Position numbers and translations under genes: made by a program. From NCBI RefSeq assembly GCF_006443095.1, contig NZ_VFWZ01000010.1, positions 1 to 64,000 of the forward strand: a stretch of DNA of 64,000 nt, in the 5' to 3' direction. Positions 35,129 through 43,130 of this stretch are shown here, piece by piece (position 1 is the stretch's first letter; each line of letters begins with the position of its first letter). Source of the DNA: Aquimarina algicola (GTDB lineage: Bacteria; Bacteroidota; Bacteroidia; Flavobacteriales; Flavobacteriaceae). The notes beneath the pieces are model-generated. The model did not search any database and was not told where the DNA came from. It was given only the letters and a program-made list of their open reading frames with translations.

Positions 35129-35704
35129 TTAATGTTTAGATTTTCGTATACGGCTTAAAAACTCGGCAGAAACTCCTAAATATGAAGCAATAAGATATTG
35201 AGGAACTCGTTTAGAAATTTCAGGGTAATGCTTTAAAAAATTAAGATACCGTTGCTCGGCATCATAGCTGTTGTTCATAATGATTCGCCATTGTAAACTC
35301 CCAAGATAATTCTCTAATATGATACGAAAATACTTCTCTAATTTTGGAATTGCATTCAGCATACGCTGAAAAGACTGATAATGAATTTGTAATAACGTTG
35401 TTTGTTCTAGTGCCTGTATTGTGTATATAGAAGGTTTTTGTTTTTGAAAACTACTAATATCTGTTGCCCACCAACCATCAATTGCAAAATATAGAATCTC
35501 TTCTTTACCATTTTCTGCATTGATATAAAATGCTTTTAAAACACCGGATATTACATAATTATCTGTTTTACAAACTTCACCGTTATGTAACAGGTAATCT
35601 CCTTTTTCTAAAACTTTTTCATACCAAAAGGTTTCAAATAGTTTTTCCTCTTCAGCAGTTAATCTCACGTGATTTGATATGCTATGAATTAGGTTGTGAT
35701 ACAT
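35129..35704 (-). CDS. Crp/Fnr-family transcriptional regulator
   Basis: The protein has 191 residues from ATG 35704 (MYHNLIHSISNHVRLT); the frame extends 23 codons further upstream, but this start matches relatives. The sensor barrel (about 20-110) contains VLEKGDYLLHNGEVCKTDNYVISGVLKAFYIN. The HTH (about 165-190) is PQYLIASYLGVSAEFLSRIRKSKH. It has the same layout as the gene at 24604. It lies upstream of the azoreductase gene, which it may control. Confidence 0.88.
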   Translation of the reverse strand: MYHNLIHSISNHVRLTAEEEKLFETFWYEKVLEKGDYLLHNGEVCKTDNYVISGVLKAFYINAENGKEEILYFAIDGWWATDISSFQKQKPSIYTIQALEQTTLLQIHYQSFQRMLNAIPKLEKYFRIILENYLGSLQWRIIMNNSYDAEQRYLNFLKHYPEISKRVPQYLIASYLGVSAEFLSRIRKSKH

Positions 35705-35814
35705 CCAGGCGATATGAGTAAAGTTTGTGATTTTTTGTTTTACTGTAGTGTTTATTTGAAAATCAAAATTCAAAAGCTTCGAGACTAGTTCTAAGGTTTT
35801 GTACTATTTTAGAC

Positions 35815-36636
35815 TTATTCGTATACACTATTCTTGATGGGAGATAATCTTTTTATTGTAAAATAATCAAAATCAAATAAAATGATTTCATAGCTGCCAT
35901 TTAGATCTTCGAATTCACTTTTGATCTCTATGATTTCATCTTTACTAATGTTATATTGCTCTTGGGTTTGTATGGTGTCAAAAATGGTTTCATTATTATG
36001 GTTACGTGCATTCTCATAGGTAAGTGTTGTGATATCATTAGACAAAAACTCTATGTCGATAAGTTTGTGTATGATCTTTTTTTGCGGCTTTTTTGAATTA
36101 AAATTTTCAATAAAGCGATCAGCAGATGTGTTGTATTCAAAATAGAAATCCTGGCAGTTTCTCGTTATACAATGATTATTAAAATTTGCTCTTACAAGAT
36201 AAAGAGTATCTAAGGTTTCATTTGCTCTAATAATCCATTTATTTTTTATAATCTTTTGAAAATCGCTGATGTCCTTTTTTAAATAAATAGTATCCAAATG
36301 CCATGTAGTGCCTTTTCCGCCACCGCCACCGTATTTGTTAAAAGCAACAATTTCTTTTTGTTCGTATCCTTCTTTTTTGATGATTTCAGCAATAAAAAGG
36401 GGAGGAGCCTCTAACATAAAAGCCTCAGGGATAAAAAATTTATTGTATCGTTTTTCTTCAAGAACAAATTTTCCATTTTTGTCTGTCATTGTTTCTCCTA
36501 CAGTACAATTGTCGATAGGATTTCTTTCAAAGTCTAATATAGTCCCGGTTAGTTTGGGTCTTGCTAAACGAGATATACAAGAGGATGCAATAATTAGCAT
36601 CATAATGCAGTATAACATAAGACTATTTTTCTTCAT
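35815..36636 (-). CDS. Lipoprotein with CarboxypepD_reg-like domain
   Basis: The protein has 273 residues from ATG 36636 (MKKNSLM), with lipobox IASSC (Cys about 20). Residues about 28-90 look like a carboxypeptidase-regulatory-like domain: KLTGTILDFERNPIDNCTV, TDKNGKFVL. A glycine-rich stretch (YGGGGGKG) follows, then a mixed region with a DTIYLKKDISDFQKII segment. It is the last gene of a compact leftward operon (37052, 36645, 35815), with 8 bp to the NTF2-like gene. Specific function unknown. Confidence 0.75.
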   Translation of the reverse strand: MKKNSLMLYCIMMLIIASSCISRLARPKLTGTILDFERNPIDNCTVGETMTDKNGKFVLEEKRYNKFFIPEAFMLEAPPLFIAEIIKKEGYEQKEIVAFNKYGGGGGKGTTWHLDTIYLKKDISDFQKIIKNKWIIRANETLDTLYLVRANFNNHCITRNCQDFYFEYNTSADRFIENFNSKKPQKKIIHKLIDIEFLSNDITTLTYENARNHNNETIFDTIQTQEQYNISKDEIIEIKSEFEDLNGSYEIILFDFDYFTIKRLSPIKNSVYE

Positions 36637-36644
36637 AATTAAGA

Positions 36645-37046
36645 TCAAAATATATGTTCTGAAAAGATTTCTACATGTTCAATTTTCCAGGTATTTTCTT
36701 TTTTACGCCATATGTAATTTCCTTCTCTCTCGACAGTAAATGTTTTTATGAAAAAAATAAAAACTTTAATCGACACTCTGGCTTTTTGAATGATGTTTTC
36801 TGTAAATATATGTTCCTCTACCGAGTAATGTACTCTATCATATTGACTGTGTACATTTTTAATCCTACCAAAATAGGATAAAGTATTGTGAGATAATGTA
36901 TCCTTGTCTATGACCGACCCATCAAATTGTTTATATTCAAGAGTATCTGAAAAGATATTCATATACGTATCAAATTGCTTTTTTGCCAAGGCTTCGTTTG
37001 CCATTTGATGTATGTTATCAATTTCTTTTAGTACTTTATAATCCAT
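36645..37046 (-). CDS. SnoaL/NTF2-like protein
   Basis: The 133-residue protein shows the NTF2-like pattern: an N-terminal helix ANEALAKKQFDTYMNIFSDTLEYKQFDGSVIDKD, the middle SQYDRVHYSVEEHIFTENI, and final strands VSIKVFIFFIKTFTVEREGNYIWRKKENTWKIEHVEIF. There is no signal peptide. It sits inside a three-gene operon between two lipoprotein genes, with gaps of 5 bp and 8 bp, so translation is probably coupled. Ligand and role are unknown. Confidence 0.75.
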   Translation of the reverse strand: MDYKVLKEIDNIHQMANEALAKKQFDTYMNIFSDTLEYKQFDGSVIDKDTLSHNTLSYFGRIKNVHSQYDRVHYSVEEHIFTENIIQKARVSIKVFIFFIKTFTVEREGNYIWRKKENTWKIEHVEIFSEHIF

Positions 37047-37051
37047 AACAC

Positions 37052-37630
37052 TTATTGATCTAGAGGAGAGAATATTGATAATTCATTATCATTAGGAATA
37101 CGATATTCTTCACAAGAGTTTTTGACCGCATTATATTGTTCGTCAGAAACTTCTATCCAATAATCATCACCCAGAAGTTTAAAAAAATAACGTTTATCTA
37201 TGTGTTTTTCAAAAGACTCTTGTATTTCATCATGATAATTACCAATAGTAGTATTCGATATTGAGTCAAATACTTCGGTTCGTATACTTTTCTTTTTTAG
37301 ATAACGAATATATGTAGTATCGTTACAAAAGATAATATGTTTGGGTTCTCCGCTACCTCCGTTCCACTTGATTTTTCCAGGATTTAAAGCGAATGTATAA
37401 GAAAACCGATGCGTGGTACCATAATTATGTTTTGTAAATAGTCCTGTAGCCGTTGTTTCTTTATTCGTTTTTTCAACAACCAAAAATCGATCCCCCGGTA
37501 GCGCTATACTCGTCTTATCAGTTGTTTCTACAGTATCATAACTACAGCTGCCTATGAAAGATGTAGATAGTATAGCAACACCTATTATTATTCTTGACAC
37601 AAATGTATTGCCCATGGATTTGATTTGCAT
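37052..37630 (-). CDS. Lipoprotein of unknown function, first gene of operon
   Basis: The 192-residue protein has a lipobox FIGSC (Cys about 29), with ATG 37630 or the internal ATG (MGNTFV) as start. The mature part is beta-rich (RFLVVEKTNKETTATGLFTKHNY, RFSYTFALNPGKIKWNGGSGEPKHIIFCN) with an acidic C-terminus. No family is recognised. Both it and the operon's last gene contain a glycine-rich stretch after a strand. It probably sits at the envelope. Confidence 0.7.
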   Translation of the reverse strand: MQIKSMGNTFVSRIIIGVAILSTSFIGSCSYDTVETTDKTSIALPGDRFLVVEKTNKETTATGLFTKHNYGTTHRFSYTFALNPGKIKWNGGSGEPKHIIFCNDTTYIRYLKKKSIRTEVFDSISNTTIGNYHDEIQESFEKHIDKRYFFKLLGDDYWIEVSDEQYNAVKNSCEEYRIPNDNELSIFSPLDQ

Positions 37631-38312
37631 TTAGTTTACATGATTACAGTGCAATTTACAAAACTGTTTCGATTATGGATCAAAGTATAATAATTAGGAA
37701 AAACATAGAGAATTTACATCTCAATGATCAAATAAAATATCTCCAGTACACTGAAATCAACTATACTTTTACTTTTTAAGATTTTTAGATCTTTACTTCA
37801 CTATTTACAGAACCAGTTTTTCAGTATTTTTATTTTAATCCTTTAGAAGCTTCTTTTGTTCATACTTGATCTTCTGCATTAAACCATCAAAAGGTATTAT
37901 CCTCAAGTACTATATATCTTCTAGACTCGTATGTTTTAGCTTATAAAGTGCTGAAAATCTATAGCATTTGGCCATGAGAAATACATGATATTATGATTTA
38001 AATAGCAGTAAGTATTGTTTTAAATCATTTCATTTTTAGAGGTGTAAATATTAATGATTTTCAAAAGTATAGAATTTATTTTAAGAGTATAAAGATGGTA
38101 TTATTCTTTATCATAAAAAGAGTAGATAATATATACAACTTCTCTACTCAACCTAATTACATTTATCATTTAGACTTTTACACTTTACATTAATAAAGTA
38201 AGGAGTAAAAATTTGTTAAAATACGAGATGAAAAATAATCATAGAGAAGTATTAAATCTTCTTTTTTAGCGTTACTTTCCTTATTGTAATAATATTTTAA
38301 CAACCAACAATT
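37631..38312. other. AT-rich divergent intergenic region, no gene seen
   Basis: This 682-bp stretch lies between the leftward lipoprotein operon and the rightward GH16 gene, so it should contain promoters for both. I see no open frame with protein-like composition, no RNA gene and no clear TAnnTTTG with an upstream TTG. The leftward strand around 37800-37960 has short coding-looking runs broken by stops, possibly an old gene remnant, but I cannot identify it. Confidence 0.4.
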
Positions 38313-39854
38313 ATGACACACAAATTTATGTTAAGTATTTGTGCATTGTTCGCATACATTTGCGCATATGCACAACCGACGCCCCCGGCTGGGAAAAAAT
38401 GGCAAAAAGTAGAAAACTTGTCAGATGAGTTCAATACTGGTTTTGATACCGGTAAATGGCAAAAGGTATTGTGGGACTATTCGAATACGCCTACCAAAAT
38501 GGTAGCGCAAAACTCGGGAGTAACTGCAGGAAATCTTTGGATTAAGGCTACACTCGATAATAATGCTCAACGATGGTTTCAAAGTTCGAGAGTGCAGTCC
38601 AGAGCTCAGATTAAATATCCTATGTATACAGAAAGTAGGATAAAAACAGCACATCTTTCTGCATTTAATACTTTTTGGTTAAACAATGGAGATATTAATA
38701 ACCGAAATGAAATAGATGTTATCGAAAATAACTCTAGGCCTAGTTGCGGATGCCGAGCGGATTATCCATGGCAAATGAATTCTCAATACTTTCATGTTGT
38801 CGATGGAGATACCAAAAGAAATCATGGCAATTTTGATAATAGAAATCTATCAAACAATAATCCTAAAAAAGGAGTACGATGGAATGAAGATTATCACGTA
38901 GTTGGTGTATGGTGGAAAGATGCAAAAAATATTCAATTTTATCTTGATGGAGAACCCGCAGGAAGTGTTGTCTCTGCCAGAGATTTTACACGAAATCTGA
39001 ATTTAATATGGGATTTATGGACAGATGATGAAGATTTTTTGGGAGGAGTAGCCGTAAGAAGCCATCTTACCGATGATAATATCAATACAATGAGAGTAGA
39101 TTGGGTGCATACTTACCAACTTGTAGATGATCAAAATAATAGTGGTAATCCAGAAGATGCTTATGTGATAAAATCTGTAAAATCAAATAAGTGGGTATCT
39201 CCAATTAATGGAAATTCTACAAACGGGGCTCAAATCGTAAATCATCAAAATGGTACCGGCAAAGCAAGGCAATGGACGTTTGTAGATAAAGGTAATGGAT
39301 ATACAGAAATCAAAAATGTGCAATCAGGGAGATGTCTCGCTGTATCCGGGGGTAATACTGCCAATGGAACAAAGCTAATACAGTGGGACTGTAAAGGATA
39401 TGATGATCAACAATGGAAAAGAGTACTAAGGGATAACGGTCAGTTTTCTTTTCAAAATTTAAAAACAGGTAAATGCATAGATTTACCGGCAGGCAATACA
39501 GCAAATAATGTACAATTTCAACAATGGGAATGTGGCGAGACGAATCAAAATCAACGCTTTTGGATATTGAGCCCGAATAGTAAGGTGTATTCTAATGATA
39601 TTGTATTTGATTCTAATGCGTCTTCTTCTTTAGGAGAATTGATGTACCCCAATCCAACAGATGATGTATTAAATATTTCAAAGCTTAAAAAAGGAACGCA
39701 TACTATTAAAGTATTAAATATGTTTGGGCGAGTAATGTTGCAACATCAGGTACAATCAGGAGGAGATAATGTAATTGTTAATGTAGAGCGTTTAACTCCC
39801 GGGATGTATACTCTAATTGTAGGAGATAAATCTGTGAAATTTGTAAAAGAATAA
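38313..39854 (+). CDS. Secreted GH16 glycanase (agarase/porphyranase-like) with ricin-type CBM and T9SS sorting domain
   Basis: The 513-residue protein has a signal peptide (about 1-20, ending AYAQ). The GH16 domain (about 22-275) opens with GKKWQKVENLSDEFNTGFD and carries the catalytic ExDxxE motif in NEIDVIEN (about residues 130-137). Next come two QxW-type ricin-B/CBM13 repeats (about 285-425: GRCLAVSGGNTANGTKLIQWDC, KCIDLPAGNTANNVQFQQWEC) and a C-terminal T9SS type A sorting domain (MYPNPTDDVLNIS...GMYTLIVGDKSVKFVKE). The fold subgroup suggests cleavage of agar-type galactans outside the cell. Exact substrate is not settled. A terminator follows. Confidence 0.88.
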   Translation: MTHKFMLSICALFAYICAYAQPTPPAGKKWQKVENLSDEFNTGFDTGKWQKVLWDYSNTPTKMVAQNSGVTAGNLWIKATLDNNAQRWFQSSRVQSRAQIKYPMYTESRIKTAHLSAFNTFWLNNGDINNRNEIDVIENNSRPSCGCRADYPWQMNSQYFHVVDGDTKRNHGNFDNRNLSNNNPKKGVRWNEDYHVVGVWWKDAKNIQFYLDGEPAGSVVSARDFTRNLNLIWDLWTDDEDFLGGVAVRSHLTDDNINTMRVDWVHTYQLVDDQNNSGNPEDAYVIKSVKSNKWVSPINGNSTNGAQIVNHQNGTGKARQWTFVDKGNGYTEIKNVQSGRCLAVSGGNTANGTKLIQWDCKGYDDQQWKRVLRDNGQFSFQNLKTGKCIDLPAGNTANNVQFQQWECGETNQNQRFWILSPNSKVYSNDIVFDSNASSSLGELMYPNPTDDVLNISKLKKGTHTIKVLNMFGRVMLQHQVQSGGDNVIVNVERLTPGMYTLIVGDKSVKFVKE

Positions 39855-39888
39855 TAAGAGGAATCTTAAGTAATATCCTAAAAAAAGT

Positions 39889-39925
39889 AAAACACCGGAC
39901 TTTGTAATAAGATCCGGTGTTTTGG
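39889..39925 (+). terminator. Intrinsic terminator after GH16 gene
   Basis: AAAACACCGG (39889-39898) and CCGGTGTTTT (39914-39923) are perfect 10-bp arms with a T-rich end. Confidence 0.88.
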
Positions 39926-40121
39926 TATTACAAACTTTGTTTAAGAAGATGAACAACTTTTTTATTATAAGTAATAAAAAAAAAGAGGAAATTCTGAACA
40001 TCATCATATTCCAATGTCCCTAAAAAAACAAACAGTGTGTGAGGGGTATGATGGCTTAGGGATTATGGTTGACTATCAAAATTTCAAAAAAATAGAGAAA
40101 ACACAAAGTGTTTTCTAATTA

Positions 40122-40360
40122 ATGAGTTCTTAGCGTATCAGAACTTCCTCTTGGTACATACTTAATATGATAACAATTCATAAAACACATTAAGTATATG
40201 AAGAACTCATCCGGATGCTCAAGACCCGAGGGCGTGACGATGCATATAATAATTCACGCTATTAGATATGCCATAGCAAGTATCACAAAGAAAACCTTAA
40301 TTATCTTTAAGGAAACAGAAGGCGATATTTGCATTTTGTGAGTTATATCCGGATGAGTTC
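40122..40360. repeat. Nested inverted repeats in intergenic DNA
   Basis: ATGAGTTCTT (40122-40131) pairs with AAGAACTCAT (40201-40210), enclosing a second pair ATACTTAAT (40158-40166)/ATTAAGTAT (40189-40197). GAACTCATCCGGAT (40203-40216) also pairs with ATCCGGATGAGTTC (40347-40360), 130 bp away. GCGTGA (40232-40237)/TCACGC (40254-40259) lies between. The middle arm can thus pair left or right. The segment lies between the GH16 terminator and the stop of the leftward GH18 gene. It may be a small MITE-like element, structured RNA or a gene relic; no frame is present. Confidence 0.6.
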
Positions 40361-40366
40361 ATGTTT

Positions 40367-41329
40367 TTAGTTTCTCAATGTACCTGTTAATTTGGTTTCT
40401 TTTCCATACAATCCTTGCGATATGCTATTGAGGTAACTGGTACGATCTGTTCCGTCTAGATTGTACATCACAAGAGCACCAAAATTGTCATTCTTGGTTC
40501 TTCGTGCAAAATCAGCGGCTACACTAGCAGAAGTTTCTTGTACATTTACAGCGCCAGCGGCGAGTTTGCTTTTGCCCATACCAGGTACAGAAATATTAGC
40601 ATCATAACGGCCATAAAAAGGTTGAAAAGCGTAATCTAAAAAGTTACCTGCTTTTTTATTACCTTGTTGTAAATAGTTTGAAGATGGACCAATTTTGTAA
40701 TAGGTGATTATCTTGTTGGGCATTGCTGCTCTAAGTTCCTGTATTAACCACATAAAAGAATCTTTGTTAGGTTGTGGTTGCCCGTTCTCACCATATTTTG
40801 AAAATTCGTCATCAAGATCAACGCCATCTAATCCATTATTCTTGACTACTTTGGCTACTTGTTTGGCAAAATCTTTGGCAGAAGCCCTAGAGGTAAAATT
40901 AGCAATACCAACACCTTGATGATTACCAAGGACAGAAAGTAACACTTTGATCCCCTTATTCTGTAAGGGACGAATCGTATTTTTTCTCTTTTTTAATACT
41001 GATTTTACTTGGGGGTTTAAGAATAATACAGCTTTATTTTGCGAACTACTATAATTGATATTTGCTGCAAAAATGATCCCGATATCAAAAAGGGGTTTTC
41101 CATTGGGTAATGTATACGCTCCCACGTTACGCATATCATTATCATTTACTTCTACATACATTACAGATGCAGGGTTTTTTAAGCCATTTACTTTACTATT
41201 AATATCAGTGATATCTTCTAGCGAGTTTAGTTCATCTTCTTGCACATCTTCCTTATTACATGAGATAATAAAGAGTGTCATTAGGGCTATAATTGTGATC
41301 GCTTTAATGTTTTTGATTTGTGTGTACAT
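40367..41329 (-). CDS. GH18 endo-beta-N-acetylglucosaminidase-like lipoprotein (EndoH/F1 type)
   Basis: The 320-residue protein has lipobox FIISC (Cys about 24). The catalytic motif DxxDxDxE is present as GLDGVDLDDEFSKYG (about residues 172-186), with preceding KVLLSVLGNHQGVGIANF strand and later NKIITYYKIGP and FLDYAFQPFYGRYD. This is the GH18 branch that includes EndoH and EndoF1, which cut the chitobiose core of N-linked glycans. Envelope anchoring through the lipid suggests action on external glycoproteins. It neighbours a secreted GH16 enzyme but is transcribed in the opposite direction. Confidence 0.88.
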   Translation of the reverse strand: MYTQIKNIKAITIIALMTLFIISCNKEDVQEDELNSLEDITDINSKVNGLKNPASVMYVEVNDNDMRNVGAYTLPNGKPLFDIGIIFAANINYSSSQNKAVLFLNPQVKSVLKKRKNTIRPLQNKGIKVLLSVLGNHQGVGIANFTSRASAKDFAKQVAKVVKNNGLDGVDLDDEFSKYGENGQPQPNKDSFMWLIQELRAAMPNKIITYYKIGPSSNYLQQGNKKAGNFLDYAFQPFYGRYDANISVPGMGKSKLAAGAVNVQETSASVAADFARRTKNDNFGALVMYNLDGTDRTSYLNSISQGLYGKETKLTGTLRN

Positions 41330-41375
41330 GTTTAAAAAATTGATTTTAAGATTATTTGTTCCATAATTGTTTTAA

Positions 41376-41411
41376 ATATTTCCTGTCTCTATTAAAAGAG
41401 ACAAGAATATT
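41376..41411. promoter_or_regulatory. Stem-loop upstream of the GH18 gene
   Basis: TGTCTCT (41384-41390) and AGAGACA (41397-41403) are perfect arms with loop ATTAAA. Outer ATATT/AATAT sequences extend the helix imperfectly. It lies 55 bp upstream of the GH18 start codon, so it could be a leader hairpin or operator. No T-tract follows on the leftward strand. Confidence 0.45.
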
Positions 41412-41811
41412 GATTTGGTAATAAGAATGCCAGATAGAGAACTAGTATAATCTGGGCATCATTTTTTGATTTTTTATGGTATTCATTGTTAGATCAAAAA
41501 ATGTAGTAATAGTGATACGCGACATCACAATTTTGATTTATAATAGTATCATCAGAATTATAAAGTTGGACAGATTGATTTTGAATGAAATGAGAACCAA
41601 CCTTATTTCTAAAACACTATGAGAATCAAAAATTTACAGAAGAAAGGTATTTAAACTATTGTTGGCTTCCCAAAAAAAAAGACGAATAACTAACGAAAAA
41701 CGATGAATGTGTAAATGACACCCCAAAAAGTGTACTATTTTGCATTATAAAAAAATTAACAAAGGAGTAAAAATGCAAAGTATTGATAAATAAATGATTA
41801 AATTTATTTTT
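41412..41811. other. Intergenic region without a convincing gene
   Basis: No protein-like frame is present. TGACACCCCAAAAAGTGTAC (41716-41735) resembles a terminal repeat of IS3-type elements, but no partner or transposase remnant is visible. AAAGGAG (41761-41767), a Shine-Dalgarno-like site unusual here, precedes a seven-codon-long mini-frame (ATG CAA AGT ATT GAT AAA TAA, 41773-41793) whose stop overlaps the next ATG by one base; the second mini-frame has 16 codons. Confidence 0.4.
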
Positions 41812-41839
41812 TGTTTTTTATTACTAGTAATAAAAAACA
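41812..41839. promoter_or_regulatory. 28-bp perfect palindrome upstream of Crp/Fnr gene
   Basis: The left arm TGTTTTTTATTACT is followed immediately by its exact reverse complement, with no spacer. As a hairpin it would have a 12-bp stem and CTAG loop. It lies 125 bp before the Crp/Fnr gene at 41965. A dimeric regulator site is a natural reading, possibly autoregulatory; it does not look like a terminator because no T-run follows. Confidence 0.6.
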
Positions 41840-41964
41840 TTTAATGTATTATTTTATCCATTGTTTTTGTAAAAGAAGCCATGCAAGAGCTATTTTTTTA
41901 ACGAACACTACATCAAATATAGTTACATTGCCGAAATTTGGATACATACAAAAATATATATGAG

Positions 41965-42531
41965 ATGAAACAATTAAAAAATTGTATTTCTGAGCAAGTA
42001 CATATTGATACATTTTCTTTAGAGAAGATTGTTTCTTCATTTAAAAAAGTAACCCTTAATAAAGGAGACTATTTTCTAAAATCCGGAACGTTATGTAAAA
42101 AAATGGCTTTTATAGAGAGTGGATATTTACGAATGTTTGATATTGTTGATGGTAAAGAAATTACTCTTTGGATAGGTAGTAGTAATATGTTTATCACTTC
42201 GGTATCTAGTTTTGTTTTTCAAACTCATAACTTTTGGAATATCCAAGCTATCACTAATGCAGATTTATGGTTACTAGACAGGGAACAACATTTTGAATTG
42301 TGTAAAACACAACCCAAATGGCTTGAGTTTGATAATATTCTATTAGCACGATCATTTGCATTATTAGAACGAAAAATGTTTCAACAACTGCACACCACTG
42401 CACAACAAAGATTTCAATCATTATTAGAAGAAGAGCCAGAACTTTTTAATAGAGTACCATTACAATACATTGCATCTATGCTTGGGATTACGCCAGAATC
42501 ATTAAGTAGACTTAGAAGAACAGGTATCTAG
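41965..42531 (+). CDS. Crp/Fnr-family transcriptional regulator
   Basis: The protein has 188 residues from ATG 41965 (MKQLKNCISEQVHI); an in-frame TTG at 41938 is possible but less likely. The sensor barrel includes LNKGDYFLKSGTLCKKMAFIESGYLRMFDI, and the HTH near the C-terminus is LQYIASMLGITPESLSRLRR. It belongs to the same short subgroup as the genes at 24604 and 35129. A perfect 28-bp palindrome lies upstream. The following membrane-protein gene starts 68 bp downstream and may be co-transcribed. Confidence 0.88.
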   Translation: MKQLKNCISEQVHIDTFSLEKIVSSFKKVTLNKGDYFLKSGTLCKKMAFIESGYLRMFDIVDGKEITLWIGSSNMFITSVSSFVFQTHNFWNIQAITNADLWLLDREQHFELCKTQPKWLEFDNILLARSFALLERKMFQQLHTTAQQRFQSLLEEEPELFNRVPLQYIASMLGITPESLSRLRRTGI

Positions 42532-42599
42532 TAAATTTCTTAACATTTGTCAAGAGAAAATAGATATAAGCAAAAGACCTTTGTAAAAAGTTTAATGAT

Positions 42600-42992
42600 A
42601 TGAATATTTTACAAAAGTCTCTTTTAGCAAATAGTATTTTTTCTTCTGCCAGTGGAATATTACTGATTATTTTTAATCGATATATAGCTGATCTTTTTGG
42701 AGTATCGAGTACTACCGCATTTTGGGTGACAGGTATTGTTTTGTTATTCTTTGCTATTACAATCATTATAGAAATTGTTAAGCAAAGGCGTTTGGCAATA
42801 ATATGGATTATTATTCAGGATATATTATGGGTATTGGCAAGTATTATTTTGGTTATAACGAATCCTTTTTCAATTACAAAACCAGGTAATTATATGATTT
42901 CGATTATAGCATTTATAGTATTGTGTATGGCTATTCTTCAGGCTCGGGCACTTTCTCAAATTAAGAATGCAAGAACCAATACAATACATTAA
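42600..42992 (+). CDS. Four-helix membrane protein
   Basis: The 130-residue protein has four predicted membrane helices (about 10-30, 42-62, 70-90, 98-118). The opening LQKSLLANSIFSSASGILLIIF...IADLFGVSSTTAFWVTGIVLLFFA is shared by small uncharacterised flavobacterial membrane proteins. It follows a Crp/Fnr gene on the same strand. No catalytic or ligand residues stand out, and the function is unknown. Confidence 0.75.
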   Translation: MNILQKSLLANSIFSSASGILLIIFNRYIADLFGVSSTTAFWVTGIVLLFFAITIIIEIVKQRRLAIIWIIIQDILWVLASIILVITNPFSITKPGNYMISIIAFIVLCMAILQARALSQIKNARTNTIH

Positions 42993-43130
42993 ATTATTCT
43001 TTTTGTACAAGTTTTTGTTGTTCTTAATCAAAAACTATTAATCGCACAGTAATATTTGATACAGGAATCAAAATAATACAATTCTATTTTTACAAGACAT
43101 ACTGATAATACGTATACCGAAAAGAAAAAT

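Noticed and set aside
37780..37960. Possible leftward gene remnant in the intergenic region
   Set aside because: Short coding-like runs are broken by many stops and match no family I can name.
41716..41735. Insertion-sequence end
   Set aside because: The sequence resembles an IS3-type terminal repeat, but there is no partner repeat, target duplication or transposase remnant.
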